NCBI RefSeq assembly: GCF_014191375.1 | Contig: NZ_JACHWN010000003.1 | Span: 372,001-436,000, forward strand | DNA length: 64,000 nt | From: Mesorhizobium sp. RMAD-H1 | GTDB taxonomy: Bacteria; Pseudomonadota; Alphaproteobacteria; Rhizobiales; Rhizobiaceae | Reading direction: 5' to 3' | Part shown: in pieces, positions 1-8,397 of the stretch | How positions within the stretch are numbered: position 1 is the stretch's first letter | Layout of the letters: the number at the start of each line of letters is the position of its first letter | Program-made: the position numbers and the translations under genes | The notes under the pieces: model-generated | Database searches by the model: none | Seen by the model: only the letters and a program-made list of their open reading frames with translations | What the model was told of the DNA's origin: nothing

Positions 1-1
1 G

Positions 2-1003
2 AAACTCGCCCCGGCGCTCGCCGCGGGCAATTGCGTCGTCATCAAGCCCGCTGAGCAGACACCGGCGACGATCATGCTCTGGGCCGATCTCATCGGCGAT
101 TTGCTGCCCCCTGGCGTGCTCAATATCGTCAACGGCTTCGGCCTCGAAGCGGGCAAGCCGCTCGCCTCGTCGCCGCGCATCGCCAAGATCGCCTTTACCG
201 GCGAGACGACGACCGGGCGGCTGATCATGCAATATGCCAGCCAGAACCTGATCCCCGTCACGCTGGAGCTGGGGGGCAAGTCGCCTAACATCTTCTTCAA
301 GGACGTCACCGCCGAGGACGACGATTTCTTCGACAAGGCGATCGAGGGCTTCGTCATGTTCGCGCTCAACCAGGGCGAGGTCTGCACCTGCCCGAGCCGG
401 GCGCTCATCCAGGAAGACATCTATGACGAGTTCATGGAGCGGGCACTGAAACGGGTGGAAGCCATTTTGCAGGGCGATCCGCTCGACCCCGCCACCATGA
501 TCGGCGCGCAGGCCTCCTCCGAGCAGCTGGAGAAAATCCTCTCCTATATTGATATCGGCCGCCAGGAGGGCGCCGAAGTCCTGACCGGGGGGACACGCAA
601 CGAACTGCCGGGCGACCTCGCCGGCGGTTATTATGTCAAGCCGACCGTCTTCAAGGGCCACAACAAGATGCGCATCTTCCAGGAGGAGATTTTCGGCCCC
701 GTTGTCTCAGTCACGACCTTCAAGGACGATGAAGAGGCCCTGTCCATCGCCAATGATACACTCTACGGGCTCGGCGCGGGCATCTGGAGCCGCGATGCGA
801 ACCGCTGCTATCGCTTTGGGCGCGCCATACAGGCGGGCCGCGTCTGGACCAACTGCTATCACGCCTATCCGGCTCATGCGGCCTTCGGCGGCTACAAGCA
901 GTCCGGCATCGGGCGCGAAACGCACAAGATGATGCTCGACCACTACCAGAACACGAAGAACATGCTGGTCAGCTACAGCCCGAAGAAGCTCGGCTTCTTC
1001 TAA
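2..1003 (+). CDS. Aldehyde dehydrogenase, ExaC/AcoD type (5' end outside window)
   Basis: NAD-dependent aldehyde dehydrogenase oxidising aliphatic aldehydes such as acetaldehyde to acids. The frame is open from base 2, so the N-terminal third is cut off by the window edge and 333 residues are visible. They include the catalytic-glutamate motif LELGGKSPN, the catalytic-cysteine loop [11 protein letters not shown] and the EEIFGPV motif near the C-terminus, so the catalytic part is intact. The C-terminus ends with the usual oligomerisation segment. A DUF779 gene follows 66 bp downstream, an arrangement typical of ExaC/AcoD-like acetaldehyde dehydrogenases in alphaproteobacteria. The exact substrate cannot be read from the sequence. 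Confidence 0.93.
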   Translation, partial: KLAPALAAGNCVVIKPAEQTPATIMLWADLIGDLLPPGVLNIVNGFGLEAGKPLASSPRIAKIAFTGETTTGRLIMQYASQNLIPVTLELGGKSPNIFFKDVTAEDDDFFDKAIEGFVMFALNQGEVCTCPSRALIQEDIYDEFMERALKRVEAILQGDPLDPATMIGAQASSEQLEKILSYIDIGRQEGAEVLTGGTRNELPGDLAGGYYVKPTVFKGHNKMRIFQEEIFGPVVSVTTFKDDEEALSIANDTLYGLGAGIWSRDANRCYRFGRAIQAGRVWTNCYHAYPAHAAFGGYKQSGIGRETHKMMLDHYQNTKNMLVSYSPKKLGFF

Positions 1004-1069
1004 TAAATCTCATAAGCTCAGCGGCGCGGTTCGACGAAGCCGCGTCGCTGTTCATTCCCGGAGGATCGC

Positions 1070-1405
1070 ATGATGGGCAAGGTTTCGGCCACACTCGCCG
1101 CGCTTCAACTCATCGAGGAGATCGTCGCGGATCACGGCCCCGTCCTCTTCCATCAGTCCGGCGGCTGTTGCGACGGTTCATCACCGATGTGCTATCCGCA
1201 GGGCGATTTCATCGTTGGCGACAATGACGTGCTGCTGGGGCACATAGGCGGTGCGCCATTTTATATAAGCGCCTCCCAGTTCGAGGCGTGGAAGCATACC
1301 GATCTCATCATCGATGTGGTGCCGGGGCGCGGCGGCATGTTCTCGCTCGACAATGGACGTGAAAAGCGGTTCCTGACGCGTTCGAAAGTGTGTGCCGTCA
1401 GATAG
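1070..1405 (+). CDS. DUF779 family protein
   Basis: A 111-residue protein of the DUF779 family, commonly encoded next to ExaC-like aldehyde dehydrogenases; its biochemical role is not established. It carries the family's cysteine-rich segment SGGCCDGSSPMC near residue 30 and has no signal peptide. The start at 1070 follows a good GGAGG ribosome site 6 bases upstream; a second ATG follows immediately. It ends 7 bp before the stop of the convergent LacI-family gene, so the two transcripts meet tail to tail. It is probably co-transcribed with the dehydrogenase. Confidence 0.85.
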   Translation: MMGKVSATLAALQLIEEIVADHGPVLFHQSGGCCDGSSPMCYPQGDFIVGDNDVLLGHIGGAPFYISASQFEAWKHTDLIIDVVPGRGGMFSLDNGREKRFLTRSKVCAVR

Positions 1406-1412
1406 GCACCGC

Positions 1413-2474
1413 TTAGACATCGACCTCCCTGATCAGATCGAGCGGGCCGGTCAGCGCCGTTCGAGGCTGAACGAGCTCTGGCCGGATCAGATGAATTTCG
1501 ACAGCAGGGCGTGGCTCTTCCATAATCTCGAAAGCCTTGGCGAGCATGCGTTCGACATCCTGCCGGATCATGAGGACGGGGAAGGGGAGGAAGGAGCCGA
1601 ACGGATCATAGTCGTAGCAGCCGACGACAATATCGGAGAAGGTTTCGTGCGGATGCTGCGCCAGAAAGCGCAGAAGTCCCTCGAAATTGATCGAGGAATT
1701 GATGAAAAGTCCGCGCGGCAACCTGTTTTCGCGGTTGTAGAATGCCTCGAATGCCTTCTGCGACATATCGGGTGAATAGCCTGTCGGCTGAATGCATTCG
1801 TCCGGATCCGCGCCGAGCATTTCCTTCTTGATGTCACGGAACCCCCTTATGCGCTCGTGGCTGGCATGGTCGTTGCGCCCGCCGAACAGGTAGATTTCGT
1901 CCGGACCGAGAGGACCGGTCGCGGAAAGGCGCTGGATGATCGCTTGCGTCAGCATCCGCGCGCCCTCATAATTGTCGCTGATGACCGACGGCGCCTTCGT
2001 TCCGGGCAGGTCGATATTGATGTGCCGGATACCGGCGGCCTCGCAAAGCGTGTGGATACCGTCGGGGTCGGTCGCGCCGGCTATGAACAATTCATCGATC
2101 GAATAGGAAATCAGCGTTTCGACGGTTGCGCATTCCTCCTGCGGGTCGCGGCAGGCGCTGACGACGACAGGGCATTTTCCGTGGCTGCGGACTTCCGCCT
2201 CGAATGTCTGCGCCATAGAGGAGAAATAGCGGTTGTCGTGCACGGGCAGGAGCAGTCCCACCAGACCGGAGCGGGAACTCCGCAGTCCGCGAGCCTGCAG
2301 ATTGGCGGTATATTGATGCTCTTCGGCGAGTTTCTGAATGAGTTCGGCCGTGTTCTGGCTGATGCGGCGCTTGCGCCAGGTGCCGTTCAGGACCGCGCTG
2401 ACGGTTGAAGGAGAACACCCGGATAGGATCGAGAGATCGTAGATCGTCGCCTTCTTCTTGCCCTGATATCTCAT
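1413..2474 (-). CDS. LacI-family transcriptional regulator
   Basis: A 353-residue LacI/GalR-type regulator. The N-terminal helix-turn-helix (KATIYDLSILSGCSPSTVS, residues ~6-25) and hinge helix are followed by a periplasmic-binding-protein-like sensor domain (from ~60). An upstream in-frame ATG at 2507 exists, but the ATG at 2474 has GGGAGG 7 bases upstream and puts the HTH at the usual distance from the N-terminus. It diverges from the sugar ABC operon that starts at 2717, and the shared intergenic region holds an inverted repeat and a 12-bp direct repeat typical of LacI operators. It therefore probably controls that operon, with the imported or epimerised sugar as inducer (inference). Confidence 0.9.
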   Translation of the reverse strand: MRYQGKKKATIYDLSILSGCSPSTVSAVLNGTWRKRRISQNTAELIQKLAEEHQYTANLQARGLRSSRSGLVGLLLPVHDNRYFSSMAQTFEAEVRSHGKCPVVVSACRDPQEECATVETLISYSIDELFIAGATDPDGIHTLCEAAGIRHINIDLPGTKAPSVISDNYEGARMLTQAIIQRLSATGPLGPDEIYLFGGRNDHASHERIRGFRDIKKEMLGADPDECIQPTGYSPDMSQKAFEAFYNRENRLPRGLFINSSINFEGLLRFLAQHPHETFSDIVVGCYDYDPFGSFLPFPVLMIRQDVERMLAKAFEIMEEPRPAVEIHLIRPELVQPRTALTGPLDLIREVDV

Positions 2475-2514
2475 GCCCCTGCCTCCCTTGCATTCTCTTA
2501 GTGCCAAGCGGCCC

Positions 2515-2586
2515 TTGACGAAAGTTTAATTCTATTTGATAGTGTTTGCACCATCGATTGTGCAAAAGCGAAATATCGATTGTGCA
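2515..2586 (+). promoter_or_regulatory. Promoter and operator region of the sugar ABC operon
   Basis: A sigma70-like promoter, TTGACG (2515-2520), 17-base spacer, GATAGT (2538-2543), is followed by two copies of ATCGATTGTGCA at 2553-2564 and 2575-2586, exactly 22 bp apart. The first copy is part of the inverted repeat TTGCAC-N8-GTGCAA (2546-2565). Placement over the expected transcription start, next to a divergent LacI gene, fits repression by that regulator. No binding data; pattern and position only. Confidence 0.55.
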
Positions 2587-2716
2587 TGTCATGGTGCCGC
2601 TTGAGGAGGCGGCAAACGGAGGATGCGGAATCCGCGTCAGCTCATTGAATTATGAGAGACCGCGACAAGCGGCTCATCGTCTCCGCGCAGGGAGACGTCA
2701 GGGAGGAGGAACAGAT

Positions 2717-3706
2717 ATGAAAAAGCTTCTGATAGCCTTATTTGCCGCGTCGCTGTCGCTCGGCGCCTCGCTTGCCGCATTTGCCGCCGATGCCGGCAAG
2801 GTCGGCGTCGTCGTGAAAATAGGCGGCATCCCATGGTTCAACGCCATGGAAGCCGGCATCAAGGAACAGGGCGAGAAGCTTGGCGTCGACGCCTTCATGG
2901 TGGGGCCAACCAGCGCAGACCCGGCGCTCCAGGTTCGTGCGATCGAGGATCTCATCGCCCAGGGTGTCAAGGTCATCGGCGTCGTGCCGAACGATGCCAA
3001 GGTGCTCGAGCCGGTGCTGACCAAGGCCAAGCAGCAGGGCATCATCGTCATCACCCATGAATCGCCAGGCCAGAAGGGAGCCGACTGGGATTTCGAACTG
3101 GCTTCATCCACCGGTTTCGGCGAGGCGCATGCCAAGCTCCTGGCCGAGAAGATGGGCGGCAAGGGCGAGTATGCGGTCTTTGTAGGCTCACTGACCGTAC
3201 CGTTGCACAATGCCTGGGCCGATGCGGCGATCGAATATCTGAAGAAGAATTATCCCGACATGAAGCTGATCGGCGATCGCTACGGCGTGGCCGAGGATGT
3301 CGACAAGAGCCGCAGCACGGCGCTCGACCTGATCTCCGCCCATCCCGATCTCAAGGGCTTTCTCGCTTTCGGCAGCCAGGGGCCGATCGGTGCCGGCCGC
3401 GCGATCGAGGAGCGGCGCAAGGTCGGCCAGATCTTCGTCCTTGGCCCCTTCTCACCCGGACAGGGGCAGAAACTGCTGATGAAGGATGCGATTTCAGGCG
3501 GTTTCATGTGGAATCCGAAACAGGCCGGCGAGGTCTTCGTCACGCTTGCCGACAAGCTGATGAAGGGCGACGAAATCAAGGACGGCGATGAGATCGAAGG
3601 GCTGGGCAAGGTCAAGCCCGATTTCGAGAACCGCAACATCATCGTCGACCAGCTCGTGCCGATCAACAAGGACACGGTTGCCGAACTCGCAGCCATGGGG
3701 CTCTGA
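2717..3706 (+). CDS. Sugar ABC transporter substrate-binding protein
   Basis: A 329-residue periplasmic binding protein of the Peripla_BP_4 (ribose/AI-2/rhamnose) class. It has a clear Sec signal peptide (MKKLLIALFAASLSLGASLA, cleavage near AFA-ADA). The start at 2717 follows GGAGGAGGA at 2702-2710. It captures the sugar for the ATPase and two permeases encoded next. Two separate permeases with one double ATPase recall the LsrB/RhaS-type transporters. The ligand is unknown; the ketose 3-epimerase-like enzyme at the operon's end suggests a ketohexose, polyol or rare sugar. A stable hairpin follows the stop codon. Confidence 0.9.
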   Translation: MKKLLIALFAASLSLGASLAAFAADAGKVGVVVKIGGIPWFNAMEAGIKEQGEKLGVDAFMVGPTSADPALQVRAIEDLIAQGVKVIGVVPNDAKVLEPVLTKAKQQGIIVITHESPGQKGADWDFELASSTGFGEAHAKLLAEKMGGKGEYAVFVGSLTVPLHNAWADAAIEYLKKNYPDMKLIGDRYGVAEDVDKSRSTALDLISAHPDLKGFLAFGSQGPIGAGRAIEERRKVGQIFVLGPFSPGQGQKLLMKDAISGGFMWNPKQAGEVFVTLADKLMKGDEIKDGDEIEGLGKVKPDFENRNIIVDQLVPINKDTVAELAAMGL

Positions 3707-3724
3707 TCCAGAGCATCCTCCCCG

Positions 3725-3754
3725 CCGCCGGGCCGGCTTCGGCTGGTCCGGCGG
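3725..3754 (+). other. Stem-loop after the binding-protein gene
   Basis: Perfectly aligned 13-bp arms (3725-3737 and 3742-3754, two G-U pairs) close a TTCG tetraloop. It lies 18 bp after the stop of the binding-protein gene and before the ATPase gene, with no T-run. A strong intercistronic hairpin here usually protects the upstream mRNA or causes partial termination, giving more binding protein than membrane components. Confidence 0.6.
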
Positions 3755-3781
3755 TGCCCCTGACCTCACGGGTTGTCGTTA

Positions 3782-5296
3782 ATGAGCGAATTGGCGGGTA
3801 TGGAGAGCAGCCGGAAGCCGTTGCTTTCCTTGCGTAATATCAACATGACCTTCGGCGGCGTCAAAGCGCTGAAGAATGTGAGCTTCGAGGTCATGCCCGG
3901 CGAGGTGCATTGCCTTGCCGGCGAGAACGGGTCGGGCAAGAGTACGCTCATCAAGATCGTCACCGGCGTCTATCGGCCGGAGCCGGGCGCTGTCATCGAC
4001 TATGATGGGCAGACCTATTCGCACATGTCGCCGGTTACGGCGCAGGCCGCCGGCATTCAGGTCATCTGGCAGGATCTGGCGCTTTTTCCGGAAATGTCGG
4101 TGGCCGAAAACATCGCTTTCCAGACCGTGCTCGGCCGCTGGCCGCGCTTTGTCAGCTACGGCCGCATGCGCGAAATAGCGGCCAGGGCGCTGGCGCGGCT
4201 GGGCGTGAGCCTCGATGTCGACCGGCCGTTGAAGGAATATGCGATCGCCCAGCGCCAGATCGTGGCGATCGCCAGGGCGCTCATCGGTGATGCGAAGCTG
4301 ATCTTCATGGACGAGCCGACGGCATCTCTGACCCAATCGGAAACCGACCATCTTCTCGAGATCGTCCGCACCTTGTCCGCCTCGGGCGTTGCGGTCGTTT
4401 TCGTCAGCCACCGCCTTGCCGAAGTGCTCGATATCTCGGACCGGCTGACGGTGCTGCGGGATGGCGCCATTGTCGGCGTTTATCCTGCCACCGGCATGAC
4501 GCAGTCGCGGATCACCGAACTGATGACCGGCAAGACCTTCGATCACCAGATCCGCGCGCGCGATATCGGTGCCAATCCGGTGCTCCTGGAGGTGGAGAAT
4601 CTCTCCCGGCCAGGATTGTTCGAGGATATCTCCTTCACCGTGCGGCGTGGCGAGACGCTGGGGATCACCGGCCTGCTCGGCGCGGGCCGCACGGAACTGG
4701 CGCTTTCGCTGTTCGGCATGCTGAAACCGCGCTCGGGAACGATCAGGCTGGAAGGCAAGCCGGTGCGCTTTTCCTCCAATCGCGATGCCATAGCCGCAGG
4801 CATTGCCTATCTCTCGGAAGACCGCCTGTCGCTCGGTCTCGTCCAGCCGCAGTCGATCGCCGACAATCTGGTGATCGCCTCGTTGGACCGGATTACCTCC
4901 GGCGGCTTCCTTTCCGATGACGACAAGCATGCGCTTGTCGTCCGATGGATTGCCGACCTCGGCATCAGGATCGGACGGCAGGACGATGCGGTCTCCACCC
5001 TTTCCGGCGGCAACCAGCAGCGCGTCGCCATCGCCAAATGGCTGGCGACCGGCCCGAAACTGCTGATCCTGGATGCGCCCACCGTCGGCGTCGATGTCGG
5101 TGCGCGCGCCGGCATTTTCGACATCATCGCGAATCTGGCCGATAGCGGCCTGGCGATCATCCTGATCTCGGACGAGGTGCCGGAAGTTTATTTCCATGCC
5201 GATCGCGTGCTGCACATGGCGGATGGGCGGATCATCAACGAATTCGCACCGCGCGACTGCACACTCCGTGACATCGAGGCCGCCGTTTATGCGTAG
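3782..5296 (+). CDS. Sugar ABC transporter ATP-binding protein (two NBDs)
   Basis: A 504-residue tandem ATPase of the RbsA/MglA/LsrA class, energising sugar uptake at the inner membrane. NBD1 has Walker A GENGSGKST (~44) and Walker B LIFMDEPT. NBD2 has GAGRTE, the signature SGGNQQR and a Walker B reading LILDAPTVGVD, in which the usual catalytic Glu of DEPT is Ala. The other two homologues in the window keep DEPT or DEPS. The start is uncertain: 3782 ATG is chosen, with TTG 3773 and ATG 3800 also in frame and no clear ribosome site. Its stop overlaps the next gene's ATG. Confidence 0.9.
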   Translation: MSELAGMESSRKPLLSLRNINMTFGGVKALKNVSFEVMPGEVHCLAGENGSGKSTLIKIVTGVYRPEPGAVIDYDGQTYSHMSPVTAQAAGIQVIWQDLALFPEMSVAENIAFQTVLGRWPRFVSYGRMREIAARALARLGVSLDVDRPLKEYAIAQRQIVAIARALIGDAKLIFMDEPTASLTQSETDHLLEIVRTLSASGVAVVFVSHRLAEVLDISDRLTVLRDGAIVGVYPATGMTQSRITELMTGKTFDHQIRARDIGANPVLLEVENLSRPGLFEDISFTVRRGETLGITGLLGAGRTELALSLFGMLKPRSGTIRLEGKPVRFSSNRDAIAAGIAYLSEDRLSLGLVQPQSIADNLVIASLDRITSGGFLSDDDKHALVVRWIADLGIRIGRQDDAVSTLSGGNQQRVAIAKWLATGPKLLILDAPTVGVDVGARAGIFDIIANLADSGLAIILISDEVPEVYFHADRVLHMADGRIINEFAPRDCTLRDIEAAVYA

Positions 5297-6290
5297 AATG
5301 ATCCAGTCCCATGCGACGGAATTCGCGCTGCTCGCGGTGATCGCCGTCATCTGCCTGGTCCTATCCGTCACGACCGATACGTTCTTCACGCCGGGCAACG
5401 CCTTCGACCTGCTCAATTCGAGCGCTGTCAACATCATCTTTGCCGTTGGCCTTCTCGTGGTGCTGATCGCCGGCGGCATCGATATCTCCTTCGCGGTCGC
5501 GGCCTCGGTCGTCCAGTATGTCACGGCGATCCTGCTCGGATGGATGGGTGGCGGCGGATGGCTGAGCGGCTTCCTGATTGCCGGCGGGGCGGGCGTGCTC
5601 CTCGGCGCCTTCAATGCCTTCCTGATCCACAAATTCCGGATCATCTCCATTGTCGCGACGATCGCCACCTTCAACATCTATTTCGGATTATTGATGTTCT
5701 TCACGCGCGGGGTGTCGATCTACAACCTGCCGGACTGGCTGACCGACCGCGTCATTCTCTACGAGCGCGAGATGGCCGATGGCAGCTGGATCGAGATCAC
5801 CCTGCCGGTGCTCGTCATGGCGGTCTGCGTCATTGCCACCTGGATATTCATCACCCGGACCACGACCGGCCGCCAGCTCTATGCTTTTGGCGACAATCCG
5901 GAAGGGGCGCGCCGCTTCGGCATCAATATAGGCGCAATGCAGTTCATCGCCTTCGGCTGGCTCGGCCTGATGGCGGGCATCGGCGGCTTGATCCAGGCGC
6001 ATTATGCGCAGGAAGTGGTGCCGAACGCGCTTTATGGCCGCGAGCTCGATGTGCTTGCCGCCGTGGTGCTCGGCGGTGCGCGGCTTGGCGGCGGCAAGGG
6101 CTCGGTGCTCGGCTGCGTTCTGGGAGTCCTCCTGATCTCGATCACCCAGAACGGGCTCAATCTGGCCGGCGTCTCGCCCTTCGCCTTCAAGATGATCATC
6201 GGCGCCATCATTCTTGCCGCCATCACCTTGTCGAACATGCGGCTGGAGAAACTCCTGCCCTTCATGCGCCAGCAGGGGAGCCGCGGATGA
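5289..6290 (+). CDS. Sugar ABC transporter permease 1
   Basis: A 333-residue inner-membrane permease of the BPD_transp_2 (RbsC) family, rich in hydrophobic helices, with the family region around ILITLVVLIAGGIDIS-like residues 50-60 and the cytoplasmic EAA-like segment GARRFGINI near residue 205. The ATG at 5289 overlaps the end of the ATPase gene (TTTATGCGTAG), and its own stop overlaps the ATG of the second permease, indicating coupled translation. It forms a heterodimeric channel with the next gene product. Confidence 0.9.
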   Translation: MRRMIQSHATEFALLAVIAVICLVLSVTTDTFFTPGNAFDLLNSSAVNIIFAVGLLVVLIAGGIDISFAVAASVVQYVTAILLGWMGGGGWLSGFLIAGGAGVLLGAFNAFLIHKFRIISIVATIATFNIYFGLLMFFTRGVSIYNLPDWLTDRVILYEREMADGSWIEITLPVLVMAVCVIATWIFITRTTTGRQLYAFGDNPEGARRFGINIGAMQFIAFGWLGLMAGIGGLIQAHYAQEVVPNALYGRELDVLAAVVLGGARLGGGKGSVLGCVLGVLLISITQNGLNLAGVSPFAFKMIIGAIILAAITLSNMRLEKLLPFMRQQGSRG

Positions 6291-7282
6291 TCAGGCTTGT
6301 CGATCGCGCAAGGGCATTTCTGGGGCCGGAGATGGCCGGACCGGGCTTTGCGCTCCTCGCCGTCGTCCTGTTCTTCAGCCTCGCTTCACCGCAGTTCCTC
6401 AGCCGCGCCACCTTCGGCTCCGTCGCTTTCCAGCTGCCCGAACTGGGGCTGCTGACCCTCGCCATGCTCCTGCCGATCCTGACCGGCGGCTTGAATCTCG
6501 CGATAACCTTCACCGCCAACATCGCCGGGCTGACGGCGGCCTGGGTCCTGAAAAGCCATGGCGGGGCGGATGCGGGACCTATGGCGTTCCTCACCGGCTG
6601 TCTGCTGGGGATCGGCGCCGGCGCGGCCAGTGGCCTGGTAATGGGCCTGGTCATCGCCTATACGCGCGCCCACCCGATCCTCGTATCGCTGTCGATGATG
6701 ATCTTCCTGCGCGGGCTCGGCGAGTTCCTGACGCGGGGAGGGGATATCTCAGGCTTTCCCGCCTTCATCCAGCCCTTGGGTCATGGCAGCATACTGGGCT
6801 TTCCCATCCCGCTGCTGATCTTTATCCTTTGCGTGCTGATCTGGCACGTGCTCCTGTCGCGCACGAAACTCGGTTTCAACACCTATATGATCGGCTCGAA
6901 CATCGAGGCGACCCGTTATTCCGGCATCAATACGCGCCGCGTCATCGTCCTGGTCTATACGCTTTCCGGCGTCATGTGCGCGGTCGCCGGCATCATCATG
7001 CTGGCGCGGTTCAACTCGGTCCGCGTCGGCCATGGTGAATCCTATCTGCTCATCACCGTGCTTGCCTGTTTTCTCGGCGGCGTCAATCCCTTCGGCGGCT
7101 TCGGCCGGGTCATGCCCGTTTTCGTCGCGCTTGTCGTCCTGCAGCTCCTGTCTTCCGGCCTCAATCTCATGGGGGCCAACCAGCATCTGGCGACGGCGCT
7201 CTGGGGCATCCTCCTCGTCGCGGTGATGATCCTGCGCTTTGCGGCAGTGCGCTTCAAATTTTTCAAACAGAAAGAGGGATAG
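6287..7282 (+). CDS. Sugar ABC transporter permease 2
   Basis: A 331-residue RbsC-like permease, second half of the transmembrane channel. It starts at 6287 inside the overlap ATGA with the previous permease. It has about eight hydrophobic segments and the family motif IEATRYSGIN near residue 205. Two distinct permease genes (rather than one homodimer) occur in rhamnose-, AI-2- and some polyol-type importers. It ends 4 bp before the epimerase-like gene. Confidence 0.9.
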   Translation: MIRLVDRARAFLGPEMAGPGFALLAVVLFFSLASPQFLSRATFGSVAFQLPELGLLTLAMLLPILTGGLNLAITFTANIAGLTAAWVLKSHGGADAGPMAFLTGCLLGIGAGAASGLVMGLVIAYTRAHPILVSLSMMIFLRGLGEFLTRGGDISGFPAFIQPLGHGSILGFPIPLLIFILCVLIWHVLLSRTKLGFNTYMIGSNIEATRYSGINTRRVIVLVYTLSGVMCAVAGIIMLARFNSVRVGHGESYLLITVLACFLGGVNPFGGFGRVMPVFVALVVLQLLSSGLNLMGANQHLATALWGILLVAVMILRFAAVRFKFFKQKEG

Positions 7283-7286
7283 TCCG

Positions 7287-8135
7287 ATGGAAGGATTTGG
7301 CGTTCACACCAGCATGTGGACCATGAGCTGGGATCGCGCCGGCGCCGAAAAGGCGATTGCGGCCGCGGTCAGATACGAGATGGATTTTATTGAAATCGCT
7401 CTCCTCAACGCACCGGCCGTCGACGCCGCACATACGCGGGCGCTTCTGGAAAAGCACAATCTGCGCGCCGTCTGCTCGCTCGGCCTGCCGGAACGCGCCT
7501 GGGCATCGGTCCGGCCCGACGCGGCAATCGAGTATCTGAAGGTCGCGATCGACAAGACCGCGGAAATGGGCGCCGAGGCGCTATCGGGCGTCATCTTCGG
7601 CGGGATTGGCGAACGCACGGGCGTCCCGCCGACGAAGGGCGAATACGACAATATCGCCCGCGTGCTGGAGGCCGCCGCCAAACATGCCAGGCCGCTGGGC
7701 ATCGAACTCGGCATCGAGGCGGTGAACCGCTACGAAAACCACCTCATCAACACAGCGCGTCAGGCGGTGGAGATGGTCGAGCGCGTCGGGGCAGGCAATA
7801 TCTTCGTCCATCTCGACACCTATCATATGAATATCGAGGAGAAAGGTGCCGCCAACGGCATTCTCGATGCCCGCGACCACCTCAAATACATCCATCTTTC
7901 TGAGAGTGATCGCGGCACGCCGGGCTATGGCAATTGCCCGTGGGATGCGATTTATGCCGCGCTCGCGGCGATCGGCTTCAAGGGCGGGCTCGCCATGGAG
8001 AGCTTCATCAACATGCCGCCCGAGGTCGCCTATGGTCTCGCCGTCTGGCGCCCGGTCGCAAAGGACGAGGCCGAGGTGATGGGCAACGGCCTGCCCTTCC
8101 TGCGCAACAAGGCGCGCCAGTACGGGCTGATCTGA
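7287..8135 (+). CDS. D-tagatose/D-psicose 3-epimerase-like sugar isomerase
   Basis: A 282-residue AP-endonuclease-2-type TIM barrel resembling ketose 3-epimerases of the DTE/DPE family. The metal and catalytic residues of that family are present: Glu in GIEAVNRYENH, Asp and His in HLDTYHMNIEE, His/Arg in IHLSESDRG, and Glu in LAMESF. It follows the second permease by 4 bp with AAAGAGGG as ribosome site, so it belongs to the ABC operon and probably interconverts the imported ketose or its derivative. No kinase or dehydrogenase is encoded in this operon, so the next catabolic step lies elsewhere. Confidence 0.85.
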   Translation: MEGFGVHTSMWTMSWDRAGAEKAIAAAVRYEMDFIEIALLNAPAVDAAHTRALLEKHNLRAVCSLGLPERAWASVRPDAAIEYLKVAIDKTAEMGAEALSGVIFGGIGERTGVPPTKGEYDNIARVLEAAAKHARPLGIELGIEAVNRYENHLINTARQAVEMVERVGAGNIFVHLDTYHMNIEEKGAANGILDARDHLKYIHLSESDRGTPGYGNCPWDAIYAALAAIGFKGGLAMESFINMPPEVAYGLAVWRPVAKDEAEVMGNGLPFLRNKARQYGLI

Positions 8136-8178
8136 TCATATATTCGATCCAGGGAAGCCGCAAATTTCTGAGACGGGC

Positions 8179-8208
8179 AGGAACGCCGTATTCAAATGCG
8201 GCGTTCCT
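8179..8208 (+). terminator. Stem-loop at the end of the sugar ABC operon
   Basis: Perfect 10-bp inverted repeat, arms AGGAACGCCG and CGGCGTTCCT around a 10-base loop, 43 bp after the epimerase stop. There is no following T-run, so it is at best a weak intrinsic terminator or an mRNA 3'-end stabiliser. The rest of 8136-8397 shows no convincing gene. Confidence 0.45.
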
Positions 8209-8397
8209 ATGGATGGTTGGAACCGATCCTGCCCCAAGAGGCCAATCCGGCCACATGCCATCGCGACCTCATCCACGCGGAAAGGCGGGGTGATCACGGT
8301 GAATGGCAACCCGCCGATCGCCTGATCAAAAGATCTGATGGCTCACATGAGACAGAGGCTGGTATATGTCTCCCGTCAGCCACCGGACTGAAGATCA

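Noticed and set aside
3779-5677. Very long open frame antisense to the sugar ATPase and permease
   Set aside because: It mirrors the real genes' codon phase in GC-rich DNA, has no recognisable domain, and the plus-strand proteins are clear family members.
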